From assembly GCA_963678675.1 (NCBI GenBank), contig OY783198.1:4593001-4657000 (forward strand): 64,000 bases of DNA. Reading direction: 5' to 3'. The DNA is from Xiphydria camelus. Lineage: Eukaryota > Arthropoda > Insecta > Hymenoptera > Xiphydriidae. The position numbers and the translations under genes are program-made. The notes under the pieces are model-generated. The model searched no databases and had not been told where the DNA came from. It saw nothing but the letters and a program-made list of their open reading frames with translations. Below are positions 12,176 to 25,216 of this stretch, in pieces (position 1 is the stretch's first letter; every line of letters starts with the position of its first letter).

Positions 12176-12740
12176 GCGTTATAAGCGAGACGGTAAGCGT
12201 TTCGAATCAAAGGATCTATTCCTCGCGTGGAATATATTAATCTTTACTCCGTGGTATCGTTAAGATAAAGGCCCAACGAGACGTCCGCGACGTTATCGCG
12301 CGTGTAATTGAGAACTAAATCGACTTTTCTCTCCATCTCCCACTTCCTACGCCTCGTCGTCCTTTATCGCGGTATCCCGGCATTTTTCGCGACTCGGAAG
12401 AAAAAATCGGGACCGGTAGCCCGCAGTCACCGCGCGGCGGTAGCCCGCGCGTCTCGGGTTTCAAAGATGCGCCCGATAACGCGGTCTCTCTCGCGAGGAG
12501 GATCTTCCTCCTCTCTTCCGTCCCCGTGCGCGACGAGAGGAGCGTCCCACACCGCGCCGGATACGCGTGCGCCCCCCTCGCTTCCGGCCGCGAGGTACAG
12601 TAGGCTCATTGCGATGCGCGCTGGCCCAGCCGCCCCCGGAATATGAAAACGAAATCGTATTCCGACTCTCCGCCGTCCCTCCTTTTCTGCCTCTGTATAT
12701 GTGTGTGTCGCGCTCCGGAGTACAGGACACGGCTTCTCTG
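12176..12740. other. CpG-rich non-coding stretch
   Basis: No gene seen. Overlapping open frames on both strands at 12308-12730 look compositional. Confidence 0.55.
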
Positions 12741-12975
12741 AACTGAGGAATTAGTTTATTTCTAGTTAATATACGTATACTTGTTTACGGCAAAAAAATA
12801 TTTCTTCGGGCCAAGTAAATATTCATCAGCTATTATTCTATTAAATTTTCAACGAAAATCCTGGAAACGATAATCAAACCGTTTGGTCTTCAGGATTTTA
12901 GTTAAATTGGCCAGATTATTCTTCTCGGTGTAATCAAGTATACATTTATTAACTGCAAATAAACTCTTCTCTCAG
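12741..12975. mobile_element. MITE family I, interrupted by a family-A fragment
   Basis: Left end ctgaggaattagtttatttc and right end gcaaataaactcttctctca match the family-I copy at 52910-53155. Positions 12850-12932 instead match the family-A right end (aaaatcctggaaacga, caaaccgtttgg, ttcttctcggtg), so A sequence lies inside I. Confidence 0.7.
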
Positions 12976-13370
12976 GTTGAGAGTGCTTCGTTTACTCTTC
13001 GCCGTTTCCTTCCGTTGCTTCCCGCCGCAGAGAAGGATAACCGTCTCGATTTCGTCGATCGTCGCCCGCGGTATCGTGACTACGCTCGATAGCGTCGGAA
13101 GCATTCCGCGCGGTGTACTTATTCGCGCGACGCCGGAGCGCATCTCTCGCACAACGCGGCGGCCGCAGCTTCTCAAGCTCGCTCGTTAACGCGGCAAAAC
13201 CCCACAGCTCCGTAATCGCAGCAATCATTCGTTAGTTAGGTTAATAACTCCGCATTATAAATGTGTTAAGCTCGAATGTAATTACGACTGGGAGGCCTGG
13301 CGAGCGAGCGGACGGTCGCGGCGTCAGGGAAGGCCGGTCGAGTAAGCGACTATTTCGCAGGTGGATGTGC

Positions 13371-13413
<43 letters not shown>

Positions 13414-14656
13414 CGAGGAGTCGGTTGCAATCTCTCAATTGTACTCGCGTAATTGTAATCGCCGGGGTCGAAGGGGAATTCTGTTGCTCGTCGAAAGCGG
13501 AAAGGACTGGGATCGCGTCGAGAGAATATAAATGTATATATTATCTACTGTGAAAAGTTTGTGTAATAAACTTCATGTTACTCTTATGAAGTTTTTATCT
13601 CACAAGTTTTTATTCGTTAAAATTACTGTACGCGATTGGGACAATTCAATTTGCTACAGATCTGATTTAAATTTACCACAAAACCACGTGAAATTATCCA
13701 AAATTAAAGCATCTTTCCAGCAAAAATTGTAAAATTCAAAACTCTGTTTGAAAATTACAGGTAATTCACAGCGATACGAATGGCTGCGCTTGACTTGCAA
13801 TTTTATAATATATATAAACTTTTTTATATATAGAAAATGTACAGCAAATTTACAAATCCTTTTACCAGTGCAGAAGAACCCGCGGAGAGGATTCTCCCGG
13901 TTTGTGAAAGTCAGCCGAGCCGAGTGCGATCGCGTTTACTCCGTGACAGCCGAACGTCGTTTCGCCGTTTCCCGCGCGAAACGTCACGGCTGCCCCGAGT
14001 CGAATCGCGAGAGGCGAGAGATGCATTTCTCGAACCCGCGCGCGGTCACGCTCTCGGGCGGATTTCAGCGCGTTCCCGCGCAGGCCGACGCGCGGGTCAC
14101 CGGGAAAAGGAGCTGAATCGGTGACTTCGCGCGAGGAGAGCGCGGGGGGCGTATTCGATGTCCTCGGGGGGGGGGGGAGGGACGACGACGTCGGCGAAAC
14201 GCGAACGCTACGGAGTTGGCGCAGGTGGATGGACTGGTTGCGACAGAGCGGTTGCGAACCACGGACGATGACGCTAGTAGCAATTACTCGCGTTGAAAAA
14301 GCCTAAAGTTGCGAAAAAGCGCGGCGGTCACGGAAAGAGGGCGTTCTGCACGCACACGGAGGCGCGCGGGTGCGCGATTGTGTCACGGATGTCATAATCT
14401 TACGTAATAGGAGTCACCGGCATTTGTAAGCCGCACGCATACGCGCGGCAGGCCGCGTACGCTCAGCAATTTGCTTCGATTCGATATTGTAACTGTGCCA
14501 CGGGGAAACTATTGACCGGCCGCCGAATGCGGAGGAACTGCGGGGAGCGCGGAAGGAATCTCGGTTGCGTCCGCGAAGGACGAGAACGATACTGATCTTG
14601 TGTAGTCCTTCGAAAGGATTACGGGGACAGTAATACCTACTCATGTGTATCTGCTA
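12976..14656. other. Non-coding stretch with a (TA)n microsatellite
   Basis: (TA)n at 13373-13409, a G10-11 run at about 14166-14176, AT-rich at 13530-13850, CpG-rich elsewhere. No coding region recognised. Confidence 0.55.
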
Positions 14657-14835
14657 CATCGAGAGAAATAACTTGGTCAATCTAACGAAAATCCTGGAGA
14701 TGGTGGCCAAATCATTTGGTGAAATATAGATCCTCTATCCGTGTTTGGTTAGACTGACGACTCTTTTTGGTTAGAATAACTAAACGTGTTTAATAGATGC
14801 ATTTTGTCATTTTAACTTGATTATTTTTCTCAGTA
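14657..14835. mobile_element. MITE family A, short copy, minus-type orientation
   Basis: Runs from CATCGAGAGAAATAACTTGG to TTATTTTTCTCAGTA, flanked by TA on both sides (14655-14656 and 14836-14837). Internal aaaatcctggagatggtgg and tttggttaga-tgac match the other family-A copies. Confidence 0.8.
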
Positions 14836-16418
14836 TACTGATGTCGACGAATTACGATTAAAATTCGTCGTATCTCGCGACTCGTTGATCGGAGAGAAAA
14901 ATGTTTCGATCAAGAGTTGCGCAGTTCCGAGAGATCAACAACTTTTATTCGAACGACTTTTCCCTCCGATCGACCGATCGCGAGATATCGCGATCCCCGT
15001 CGAATTTTATCCGCGATCGAAGTGCACCTTCCGTTCGACAGCGTTATGACCTTATCGACGCTACCCCCGCTTCCGAGAAATCGACAGGATCATTTCGCTC
15101 AATCGTCCTGCTCCCAAAGGAGCATCCGTTCCCCACGAAATAAAACGCCGCGGACGCGCGTGAAAGGCTATCGCGCGCGTTGTGTCGGGAGTAGAGAATT
15201 CGGCAGCACTCGACTCGATCATCCGCCGTAATCGAGATCGAGATCGGAGATCGAGACGGGCTGATCCGACAAATGGATCAACGCGCCGACCCCATCGACG
15301 ACGATGACTCGTCAAAACATACCCAGCGCGCGACCGAGCGATTTCTTTCGTAACGCGACGATATGCGGCGAGAAAACCACCCACGCTTCTTATGAAATAA
15401 CGATATATATTCCGGACGGGACACCTGGTACGCCGGTATCGCGACGAGACGTTACGATACGCCATCGTCGCCGCAATTTATTTGTATCGCATATCTCGGA
15501 CTCGCCGGCGCAACGCGGCGCGTGACGCCGAACGATTCGTATATATATATAGCCTCGCGCGTCCTCGACTTTTCGCGCATCTCGCCGGATCGTCGCGGCT
15601 GACGAACTGGTTCAAAGGTCAACCGGATGCTCTGCTTGGAAATATTTTGTCATTCGCGTATCGGATTATCGCTCACACCCCGAGTAGAGGAGCTCCGTAA
15701 ATTGATGAAATATTCGCGTCCGATAAATTTCCTCTATTATTTTTAATCGCACATATACCAATTCGATCCCGAACGAAACACCGGGCGGTCGCCGATCGGG
15801 CAATAAGCCGGAGCAATTAATCGGTTGATCGACGGTCGTTTAATCGCCGGCGAGTAATACAGACTCGCGCGCGCGCGCGCGCTCTCGCAGACGGGGCGGT
15901 AAGAAGCGAGGAGCGGATCGGGGCAAAACACCGCGCGCCGTTCGAAGGAGCGCTTACGCCGCCGGACGGCTCATTGCTTAAACCACCCCTTCGAAAAAGC
16001 AGCCGGCGGTCCCGCCCCGAGCGGCTCTCGCATTAAATTAGCAAATCTAACGTAATAATTAAATTATCGCCGAGCGCGAGCTTCGTTTATATTCAAACGG
16101 CAGTTAAGTCGCGTCCGGAGATCGTGCTAATGAAGCGTCGCGAGTAAACGGCGGCGAGAATACATTTGAATGTATTACCCGGACCTCCGTTCGCGCCGCA
16201 AAAACCAGAGCTTCCCCCGGAGGGAAAAACGCCTCGGGTTATATTTGCGCCCGCGCGAGTTGCGGCGGCGAGTCTGGAAGCGGAGAGATGCGATCGGGAA
16301 TGCATTGCGACGATAATTTTCTCGACGGTCCACTGGTTCAAATTTAAGGTCAATAACGAAATCGATAATCGAGCTGTATCGATGAGGCATTGATTGTCGT
16401 AGAATTTTACAACCCACG
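14836..16418. other. CpG-rich non-coding stretch
   Basis: Open frames on both strands, none with a domain. A short CG run lies at 15867-15881. Confidence 0.55.
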
Positions 16419-16700
16419 CGCTGAGAAAAATAATTAGATCAAAATGGCAAAGCGCATCTATAATAGTTTGACGTGTTCAGTTATTCCCACGAAAGTACTG
16501 GTCGACTGAACGAAATATCAAGTTATTCTATAACCAAATATGATTGTCATTGCAATCAAACGTTTAGTTATTCTATCCACAAAGAGTGGTCAGTCTAACG
16601 AAACAGAGAGAGATGGAGGAGAGATCTATATTTCACCAAACACTGTTTCGTCACCGTCTTCAAGATTTTGCTCAGATTGATCAAGTTATTTTTCTCAATG
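16419..16700. mobile_element. MITE family A
   Basis: Starts CGCTGAGAAAAATAATT and ends TTATTTTTCTCAATG. The interior shows tactggtc-actgaacgaaat, aacgtttagttattct and agtggtcagtctaac, typical of the family. Confidence 0.8.
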
Positions 16701-17529
16701 CACAGGCAGAACAATTTTATATAGATTTGGTCCTATATGGATTATACATGGTTTCCATATAAACCATATATGGACTGTACATGGAATTTACGAGAATTTA
16801 AAAGGTTCAAATAATCCGTGTACCATATAAGGCCAGGAAGGAAACTCGAATCACTATTATCTCATTATTTATGAACTTTTGGCCTGTTCTTTCCGCCTGG
16901 GAAAATTTCACATTCGAAAAAATCATTATTTGAATGGAGCTAGACTCGAAATCGTTGATCGAAGTCGCGGGTCGAAATCGCGAGGCGTCGATGAACACGA
17001 TCGTAATTCGGGCAAGCGCTGTCGCCTCTCCGCGCGGACGATCCAAGATGGCGATGACGAAATTAAATTCGTAAACGCGGGTCGCGCGTGCACCCACACG
17101 CACGTAGGAGAGCTCATCTACATGTAATAAAGAGCGCGGTCATAATTTACCGCGCCGCGTATGGGTGTATATACCTACGTACGCGTACGGGATCCAGCCG
17201 CGTCTCGATTTCGCAATGCGGCACGCGTAAACGACCGAGCGTGATTGGCCGGCGACGGTTGACAGGCCGTCCGTGTCGCGGCGCGAGGGGCAGAGGAGAT
17301 CTTTGATTCACTTTTTTATATACCGCGCCGCTTGTATTTGGGTGAAAGAGAACGGCCTGCGCGCTCGCCACGTCGGGATCGATAGACGCGGAGGAGACGG
17401 TGAAAAGATACGAGCTATGTACGTGTCACGCGATAGCGGCCAACGGTCTCCTTCGACCTCTCGATTCGTGTTACGATTCCGTCAGTCCCTCTTGCGGAAA
17501 ATCGAAGAATCTCTCGCAACGAATATATT
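16701..17529. other. Non-coding; catatatgg-type repeats and a palindrome fragment
   Basis: 16717-16800 has repeated atatggatt/ccatatataa-type motifs. 16826-16930 resembles the left half of the palindrome at 34128. The remainder is CpG-rich with nothing recognised. Confidence 0.45.
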
Positions 17530-17831
17530 AGGAGAAATGATTGCCGTAGCAAAAAAAAAATAGTTTCTTCGATCACAAAAATATATGATATAATTCCAGA
17601 ATGAGAGGCCATGATTTTCTTCGTGCAAAAAATATTTGACACGCTCGAGTAATTACGATCCTTTCAGTTCCTTTCCCGGAAAATCGACGAATCTTTCGCA
17701 ATGAATGTAGCGAGACAAATAATTGGTGATGGTAAAAAAAAAAAAGGTATTTTCGTTTGGCACGAAAAATCACCTAGAAATAATATATAAGATTTTCAAT
17801 TTTGACATTTTGGCAATTATTTTTCTCAGTG
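17530..17831. mobile_element. Degenerate MITE, family E-like
   Basis: ggagaaatgattgccgtagc at the left and ggcaattatttttctcagtg at the right form inverted ends. cgaagaatctctcgcaa and cgacgaatctttcgcaat form an internal repeat extending upstream to 17500. Confidence 0.6.
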
Positions 17832-18734
17832 TAAGCGAAGCGATATCCCTCCTCAGACTCCTAAGCTGAAGTAAAAAGCGATAATCCCTCGGAAGAGAGG
17901 TCGCCCACGCCAATTTTCCGAGCGACGGACAACGGATGTGTCGTAATCCGGGTCGACGGGAAAAGGTTCGAATTCGAGCGCGCAGCGCACCGCGGCCGCG
18001 GTCCGTCCAAACTCGTTTCGTATTCCCGAGCGCGTCGACGCCGCCCGCGACGCCGGTGACATTTTAAAGACCCGGTCGCGCGTCTGCTGCTATTTCTCTT
18101 TCATCGACAGGACGCTGTCTGGTCACGTTCGTGGCACGGAGCTGCACAACGCACCCTCGGTACGCGCCTGTATGCGCCAAACTGCGCGCAGGTGCGTTGG
18201 CACTTCGTTATAGGTACGGCGCGCATCGCGCGCGGTGGTGGGTGGCGGAGGATAAGGTGGGGAATGTTCGATTATAGAGTGGGAGGGAGAGAAAGAGAGA
18301 CAGAGAGAGGGGTTGTCGTAGTAGCCGGCCGCGTAATCGAATCGGGGGACGCGCTGCGTGATGGAGACAAAGATATCCGCGCGCGCACAATGGGACGTAG
18401 ACGCCGCTGCCGTGCGGTGTCGTCGTAATGGATCGCGGAGAATCGTCGAGCGCGTCGGACGAATTGCGTATTGACTTTCGCGCGACTATAATTCACGATT
18501 CTCTATAATTCTATATATTTTATATATAATCCATATATATATATATATAGTTTTGATCATATATGGATTACATATGATTATACAAACATGATGGATTGTA
18601 TATGGATTTTGTTTACAAACATTCAAAAATCTGTATATCGTCCTTATATGGTTAACGCAAAAATCAGAGATACGAGTATAATCGATTTATGACCGAAACC
18701 ACATATGGATTATATACAAAATATTATATACCTT
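17832..18734. other. CpG-rich non-coding stretch ending in an AT-rich catatatgg block
   Basis: 18500-18735 contains many atatggatt/atatatgg motifs like those near 16740. No gene seen. Confidence 0.5.
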
Positions 18735-18930
18735 TTCCGCCTGGAAAAAACTAGGTTTTGCTGTGAACTTGTTGCTATCGTGACAAAAGTATTACCTGTG
18801 GCAGCAAAAGATATGTCCAATAGCGCAGTACAAATATTTGATACCACATCTCTGGTGTCATTCAGTCTTACGCCATTGTTATCAGACACCAAAAGGGGCC
18901 TATATAGGTTTACACCGCAAAATTTTGTAC
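18735..18930. mobile_element. Chimeric MITE: family-G left part joined to family-F sequence
   Basis: cctggaaaaaactaggtttt-gctgtgaac and gtattacctgtggcagcaaa match family G. accacatctctggtgtcatt, cagacaccaaaagg and attttgtacagcg match family F at 61207-61359. Confidence 0.65.
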
Positions 18931-20302
18931 AGCGTAGGTTCGTTTGACTCCCGATCGAAAATCAATTCGGCCACCCGTTCGATCATCCACGCGACGACGT
19001 ATACATTCGACGAAACCTCACAGGTTACGAGCCACTCGATTCACGCGCGCGCGTGCGTATCCACGTGCCCGCGACACGCCCAGCTCGCGCAACTGGTATA
19101 GATACATACGTCTCGCGCTCCGTCTCGCACGCACACGCGTGCCGCGCGACGCACGGCGGCGCTCCCGGACATTCCGTCGACCGACGGAGTCCGCTGCGCC
19201 GAATTTTCAAGGGCCGTCACGACGGTTGGCCGCGGTTAAACTCGCGGATTCTGCACTCGAACCGGCCTCGTCATTCCGCACGCGCTGCGCGTACGTTATC
19301 GAGCGCGACCGCTCGGCACCCGCTTAACGATTCTCTTCGGCGAATCGGCGGCAGGTGACTCACGATGCGCGCGCGGGAAACGAAGGAGAGGAGCGAGCGA
19401 GTGGCGGAGAACGCAGGAAAGAGAGAGAGAGTGAGAGAGAGTGCGCGAGGGGGTTGGAGGAGGGTGGGAGGAAGGAGAGAGAGAGAAAGAAAGGCGGGGT
19501 TGTAGTTAGAGTTTCCGAGAGAGGGCACGCGCGGTCGTTCTCTCCGCTATAGGTATACGCGCGCCGGATACGCGCTCCCTGCATCTGTAACGAGGGTGCT
19601 ATGCGTTCGAACGCGTACCTTCGGCGCGGTAAACACGGCGCGCGCGAACGCGGGCCTCGTCATCGCGGTGTGCGGCGAGGGAGCACCGCACCGCGGCATT
19701 GAAATGCGATCCTTGCGCCGATGATTTATACCCCGCCAATGGCCGCCCGCACAGGGCAGGATGTCGCACGTTCCTTCTTTATGTCTCCATCGCGGATTCG
19801 GACGAAAATATCCTGCCGCGCGCGCGGGCGATCGCGTTCGAACTTTGAGGATTCCGTTCTGGTTGAATTTCTCACGTCTCAGAACCATTCTCATTTCCAG
19901 ATGTGAACGGGGGAAAAAAAGGAATTAGCAACTTTTCTGATTTATCCGGCGACGCTGATGCTCGAGCTCATTTTCAGGAATTTTCACAGAGCACGTAGGA
20001 TTTCTACTCATCGTTTACGACTGTGAAAAATGTTTCGCTGATGAACCATGGATTTTCCGATAAAGGGGTATAATTGAAATATAACTTTGCAAAACATTCC
20101 TGGCATCCCTCAGAATGAAGAAATTCTTAATTACTGGACTGCAATAGTTTACCATGAAAAACGGAGCTCGCGTGTAACAATTTCATGGTCTCTTTTACCG
20201 GAACAACCTCTATAATCATTTTTCAGTGAAATCATTTTAACGACGACATTTTAACGTCTTAACAACGGAGTCGTCGACAGTGTCGCAACGGCGCACGGGG
20301 TG
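18931..20302. other. Non-coding; CpG-rich then AT-rich
   Basis: 18940-19900 is CpG-rich with GA-rich purine tracts at 19377-19490. 19910-20260 is AT-rich. No gene or element recognised. Confidence 0.5.
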
Positions 20303-20562
20303 CACCGAGAAAACCGTTTATTTGTAGTCAATAAATGTTCATTTGAATATGGCGAAATAAAAATTGTGTCGTTCCAAATAAATACCTATTCGTTAACTGT
20401 GCAACGATATTTATCAGGCACAATTAGATCCTTCAAATCAATTATTCGAATGAAATCAATATTTCAATAATTAACATTACATTGTCTCGTCCTAACGAAA
20501 TATTTATTTCGCTGTATTTAAAATCCACATTTATCAACTATCGATCAATTATTCTCTCGGCG
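20303..20562. mobile_element. MITE family I
   Basis: CACCGAGAAAACCGTTTATT at the left and aattattctctcggcg at the right, followed by TA. The interior palindrome includes caaataaatacctattcg and acgaaatatttatttcgc. Similar to 52910-53155. Confidence 0.7.
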
Positions 20563-21558
20563 TACGACGTTACGATCTCCTGGGGACTGGACTTTCGAAA
20601 TATCCCTTGAAAAGAAAAAAATTACATTTGCCACATCTGATATCGCCACCGAACTCGACTTTGAAAAAAAAAACCACCAAATCGAGGGACAACTTCCCCC
20701 GAACGCGGTGCGACGTACCCGCGCGGGAGCCCCGCAAGAGCGAGAGGGAGTCGGAGAGAGGCGTAGGACGAGGTTACGGCGATAACACGACGTGATCGGT
20801 GAGACGCGCGTACGAGTACGTACCGTACGTGAGAGCAGACCGCTCTATATTCAGACGCATTATAAACGCCGAGCGTGCAATAAGCGGGGACCGAAAAATT
20901 AGCATCCGCCGGCCAGGAGACAATGGCTGATTTGAATAACAATGTCCGCTACCGTGTGGGCTTCTAGCTCTTAACTATAGGCCTGTGGTCGCTGACGCGC
21001 GGTACGAGCGCGCGCGCGCGAACTCGATCGTCGATCGGGCTTCTCTCGGGTATCTCGAAGACGAAACCTCTCGCGCGTTAATTTCACCGAAGAGAGGCGA
21101 AATACGCGATCGCGATCGTTGAGCATGTAAGGTAAGCATGCGAGCGGTACGAATGTGGAAGACGCGAGGTCCTCGTATCGACGCGCAGATGTCTGACCCT
21201 GAGGTGTCGCTTCACCCCGGCTCGAAGGCGCGCACCGTGTGTGTCCGGCGCGCGACGTCTGTGAGCGCGAGACAAATATAGTTTGCGCGTGACCGGGGCG
21301 GCAAGTGTCGCTCGCTGATAAGTAATACGACACGCCACGGACATCCCGATTGGGAACGAATGTCCTCGCGACGATTGCCGTTGCCGCGCCGGACTGGGTA
21401 GTCGCCACAGGCGTTGTTGACCCGCGAGGCGTCGTTTTTTTTTTTAGCAGGAAGCGCGAAGAGGTGTGGTTTCTTTGAAACTGCACGAAGAGAGATGCAT
21501 GGGAACGGTTTCTGTACAAGTGTATCGGCCGTGAATTATACTTTTTATCAATGTATAG
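20563..21558. other. CpG-rich non-coding stretch
   Basis: A 196-codon minus-strand frame at 20971-21561 is Arg/Ser/Thr-rich and has no domain. Not credited as a gene. Confidence 0.5.
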
Positions 21559-21823
21559 CAACAGAGAGGAAAAGAATTAGTTGGATCTACTGAAAATTAC
21601 CTGCGGGTTTGCACAGGTAGGTATTTATTTATTTGCTTCGAGGACATTTTTTAATGCATCGATTAGATAGCTCTTTCTTGCAATCACGTGAAATAATTGT
21701 GTGTGATTGCGAGGAAGAATTATCTGATTGACATGAAAAAAGGACAAACTGATCTAAATTGATAATTACCCGCGACTCCGCAAGTAAATTTTAGTAGATC
21801 CGACTAATTCTTCTTCTGCTGTG
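21559..21823. mobile_element. MITE family C
   Basis: The left end aaaagaattagttggatcta and right end tagatccgactaattcttct are inverted. The interior tttttaatgcatcgattaga and ttgcaatcacgtgaaataa also occurs at 26045 and 40060. Confidence 0.8.
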
Positions 21824-21979
21824 AACGAATACTATAAGCACACTGTACTGAGCTTGAGAAATATTATAGCGATTGTGCTATGCAGTACAATATAAAAAAC
21901 CATAATGAAAGTACAGTCCACAGCTGATATATGCATGTACTTGTATAGAAACCACTCCTCCCGTACATTTCTCTCTGTA

Positions 21980-22228
21980 CGCTGAGAGAAAAGTCCTAGT
22001 CGAACATAAACCTAATGGAAAAATGTGTATTCGAGGTAAATAGAAATTTATTCACATCGAACAAAAATCTATTGGAATTCGATAGATGTTTTGCACGTCT
22101 TTTTAAACGAGAACGAACCTGGTAGAATATTCACCTAATTCAAAAAGACTTTTATTCGATGTGAATAAATTCATCGGAAATACATTTTTTTATCAGATTC
22201 ATATTCGACTAGACCTCTTTTCTGGGTG
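21980..22228. mobile_element. MITE family B
   Basis: CGCTGAGAGAAAAGTCCTAG at the left and actagacctcttttctggg at the right. The long interior palindrome includes ttattcacatcgaacaaa and ttcgatgtgaataaatt. Other copies are at 52513 and 59845. The 21824-21979 gap is AT-rich and shows nothing else. Confidence 0.85.
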
Positions 22229-23803
22229 TGTGCACCTCTCGTAATGCAGTGGTCGCGCGCGGATCGCTCGACGCTGCAGCCGGGAGCCGCCGAGCTTCCA
22301 CCGCGGGTGGCGGCACTCGAGAGTCGCTTTAAAGCGATCCTAAACACACTCGGACGACCGGCGATGATCGCTTTTCACTGTTTCCCGAGATCGCGCGGTC
22401 CTCCGGACGCCACGGGTACAGGTGCTTCCCCGCTCGGCTAGCTCTCCCGTCTTTGTAGTCTACCCCGTCCGGCCTCGCTCCGCGGGAACCCCATCAACAC
22501 GACCGAGCCATAAAATCGAGATTTTTTCGAACAGGTACGCGGACACCGACGGATAAGATAGGGAGAGAGACGCTTACGTGTTTGCGGCCTCGTGAAATCA
22601 CTCTTTGAGCTTTAAAGATCTTTTCGTTTCAGTGTCGTTGGTATATGGTCCGGAGCGATCGAGGGAGGATGGAGGGAGAGAAGGGGAGGGGAGTATCGTT
22701 TTTTTCCGAGGTTCGGAAGATTGGCGGGGAAAAATAGTAGAGAAGGAAGAGACTGAAGAAATGTAATACACGTCATTCGCCGGTGCAGCGCCCACTTCGA
22801 TCACGATTATCTCGTTACCCGTATACTTTAGCTCGACACTGCTACAGAACTTTTACCTAAATCACAAAACGTGATCTTCAAAAAAGCGTATCGGCCATTT
22901 CGCTGAAAAGTCGATAAATAACGAGATAATCGCGTCCGAAGTCGCCTCCGCGAGTTTATAGATCTGATATTTTCGACTCGCGTCGCCTCCAGCGCAGTAA
23001 GGTAATAAAAATGACCTCGCGAGACATCCCTCCGACGAGGAACGGGGAGCGCGAGTCCTCCCGCGCGTCTTTACATCGCCGGCAAATTGCGCAAAACGAG
23101 CGGGCGGAAAAGCGTCCGCGTTGCGCGCGGGGTGAGAAACGGTGAGAGAATGAGAGACAGAGAGAGAGAGCGTGCGCCACGAGTGAATATATACCTAAGA
23201 AAAAAAGGCGAGATTCGCCTCGTTGGCCGCCGAGAGCTGCGCCTGACGCAGGACCCACGCCCGCATTGTGTTTCGCGTCCAACTTGTCGCTCTCTCGCCC
23301 GCGTTCATTGTGCCGCCGCTCTTCCTCCTCTCGCTCGCCTCCCTGACACTACTCGGCGGCCGAGCGTCGTATACCGGATTAGGTGGGCAGACGCGTATGA
23401 CTCACGGCGGAGCGCGCCCGGAGCAAGTGAGGTTTCCGCGCGCGCGCGACTGCGACGTCGACGCCCTAACCCACATAAATCCGTGCGATTAGCTCTCTCG
23501 CCGTGAAAGGTCTTCCTCGCACCTGGAGCCGAGAGCGAACCGAGGAGATCCCCGCGTGATTCCTCCTTCCTGCGGAGCTGCAGCGGACGCGCGTGTAGAG
23601 TCCTCCGCGCGACACGCGTGTTTCCTCGCGTGGAAAGGCTTGCATCGCGCGAGACCATGTAGGTGTCCGGAAGATCGGAGCCCGTTGAAACCACGGTATT
23701 ATCTATTCTTCTCGGCTCTCGAGACAATACTCTTCGTTCATCTCGGTCGGCAGGGGTTCTCCGTGTGACGGGTCTCGTCTCGTGAAGGACTCGTGACGTA
23801 TGG
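22229..23803. other. CpG-rich non-coding stretch with one small palindrome
   Basis: 22795-22941 is a palindrome (cacgattatctcgttac against aacgagataatcgcgtcc). GA-rich tracts lie near 22670 and 23156. The rest has overlapping frames on both strands without domains. Confidence 0.5.
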
Positions 23804-24101
23804 CGCCGAGAGAAATAATTGCCAGTGCCGCAAAAATGTTTTCTTTGGTGAAAAAAAAAATTGGTATAATTCCAAGATCGAGTTTTCTTCGTTTCCTTCG
23901 TGTGAGAAAATACTCGACACACATAGGCTCTCGAGTAGGTAATTGTTTTTTTCCGCGCAAAAAGAATTTCTCGTTCCAACGAAGAATCAAGAATATTGCA
24001 TTCTTCGATCAAGAATCTCTATTCTTAAAAATGTTCAAGATCACGTGTTCTTGGCTCAAGAATATTTTGTCGGGGGCGCTAGCAATTATTTATCTCGGTG
24101 C
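23804..24101. mobile_element. MITE family E
   Basis: CGCCGAGAGAAATAATTGCC at the left and ctagcaattatttatctcgg at the right. The interior includes cgcaaaaagaatttctcgt and repeated tcaagaata-type motifs. Copies are at 29659 and 50011. Confidence 0.8.
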
Positions 24102-24156
24102 GCTCTACAATACGAGTGCGTTATCAGGAAGGCGCGAACTTCTCGCGAGACCCGGT

Positions 24157-24360
24157 TGAAATTTTATTCCCGCTTTGATGCTCTTAATACTTCATTTGAC
24201 CTACCATTGGCCTGCTCAGTCTATAAGCTTCTATTTTGAACCTAAAGTCGCTGAATTGTTCGCTAACGGACCATTTTAAGCTCAACACAGAGCTTCCAGT
24301 CCAATGAAAAATCGGCCTACTGTAAACCTAAAAGACTAAGTCTAAAATTTCGCTATAGAA
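24157..24360. repeat. Family-R repeat, partial
   Basis: gctttgatgct, ttgacctaccattggcctgc and aatgaaaaatcggcctac match the repeat at 7380-7745. Confidence 0.55.
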
Positions 24361-24974
24361 TCGCGAAATGGTCGACAATCTCTCGCATCCCCACATATTC
24401 CGACGCGGCTGAGAAATCTCACGTGGATACGGTAATCGCGCGCGCGTCCGACGTAAGAGGGAATTCAGAGTGAACGGACGAGAACCACTGTCGGAGCGTT
24501 CTGTCGTAGAGTCAGAAGAGATCCGATAAGATAGGGACCCACTCGGATCCATTCATCCGCGCCGCATCGTGATCACCTCTCGCTCCCTCCTCCTCCTCCT
24601 CCTCCTCTCTCTCTCTCCTTCCCACCACCCTTTTCACCGAGCGGCATATTAGAGCCATTGTGTTATCTGCCACGGGCGAGATATCCGAAGGACCAACATA
24701 GCCCCGCTAAAGAAACGACGCGTCAGAGGCGTCAAAAGCGGCGTCGCGTGGGTGGCGAGCGAGCAGCTCTCGAAAATCGATGACTCCACGTTAAAGCCGC
24801 CGGAGCCCGCGCTGGGGAGCGCTAAATTCCTCGGACCCCGCAGCTTCGAGGAACTCGCCGTCGAGCTTCGCGGGTGTATTTTCCACTCGCGCGGCAGCCT
24901 GTCGCTATTGGGATAAAAGTAGAATAGACGCTCCAGGGGGATGGATGCGCCCAACCCCCTTTATTTTGCGTATG
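24361..24974. other. Non-coding with TCC/CT microsatellite
   Basis: (TCC)n followed by (CT)n at 24585-24618. Otherwise CpG-rich, with no gene seen. Confidence 0.55.
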
Positions 24975-25216
24975 CACCGAGAAAAAGAATCTATTCGATC
25001 TGATCAAAATCCTGGAGATGATGACCAAGTCGTTTGGTGAGACGTGGATCCTCCGTTTGTTTGGTTTGACTGACCATTTTTTTTATTAGAATAATTCGAA
25101 ACGTAATTAGAATAACTTGATATTCGCTTCAACTCTGATCAGTATTTTGGTTAGAATAACTAAACCTGTTTAATTAGATGCGTTTTATCATTTTACCCGA
25201 GTTATTTTTCACAGTG
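24975..25216. mobile_element. MITE family A
   Basis: CACCGAGAAAAAGAATCTAT to gttatttttcacagtg, followed by TA. Internal aaaatcctggagatgatgac and ggttagaataactaaacc are family signatures. Confidence 0.85.

Noticed and set aside
23305..24012. 235-codon minus-strand open frame
   Set aside because: Half of it lies in a family-E MITE and the rest in CpG-rich DNA. No domain.
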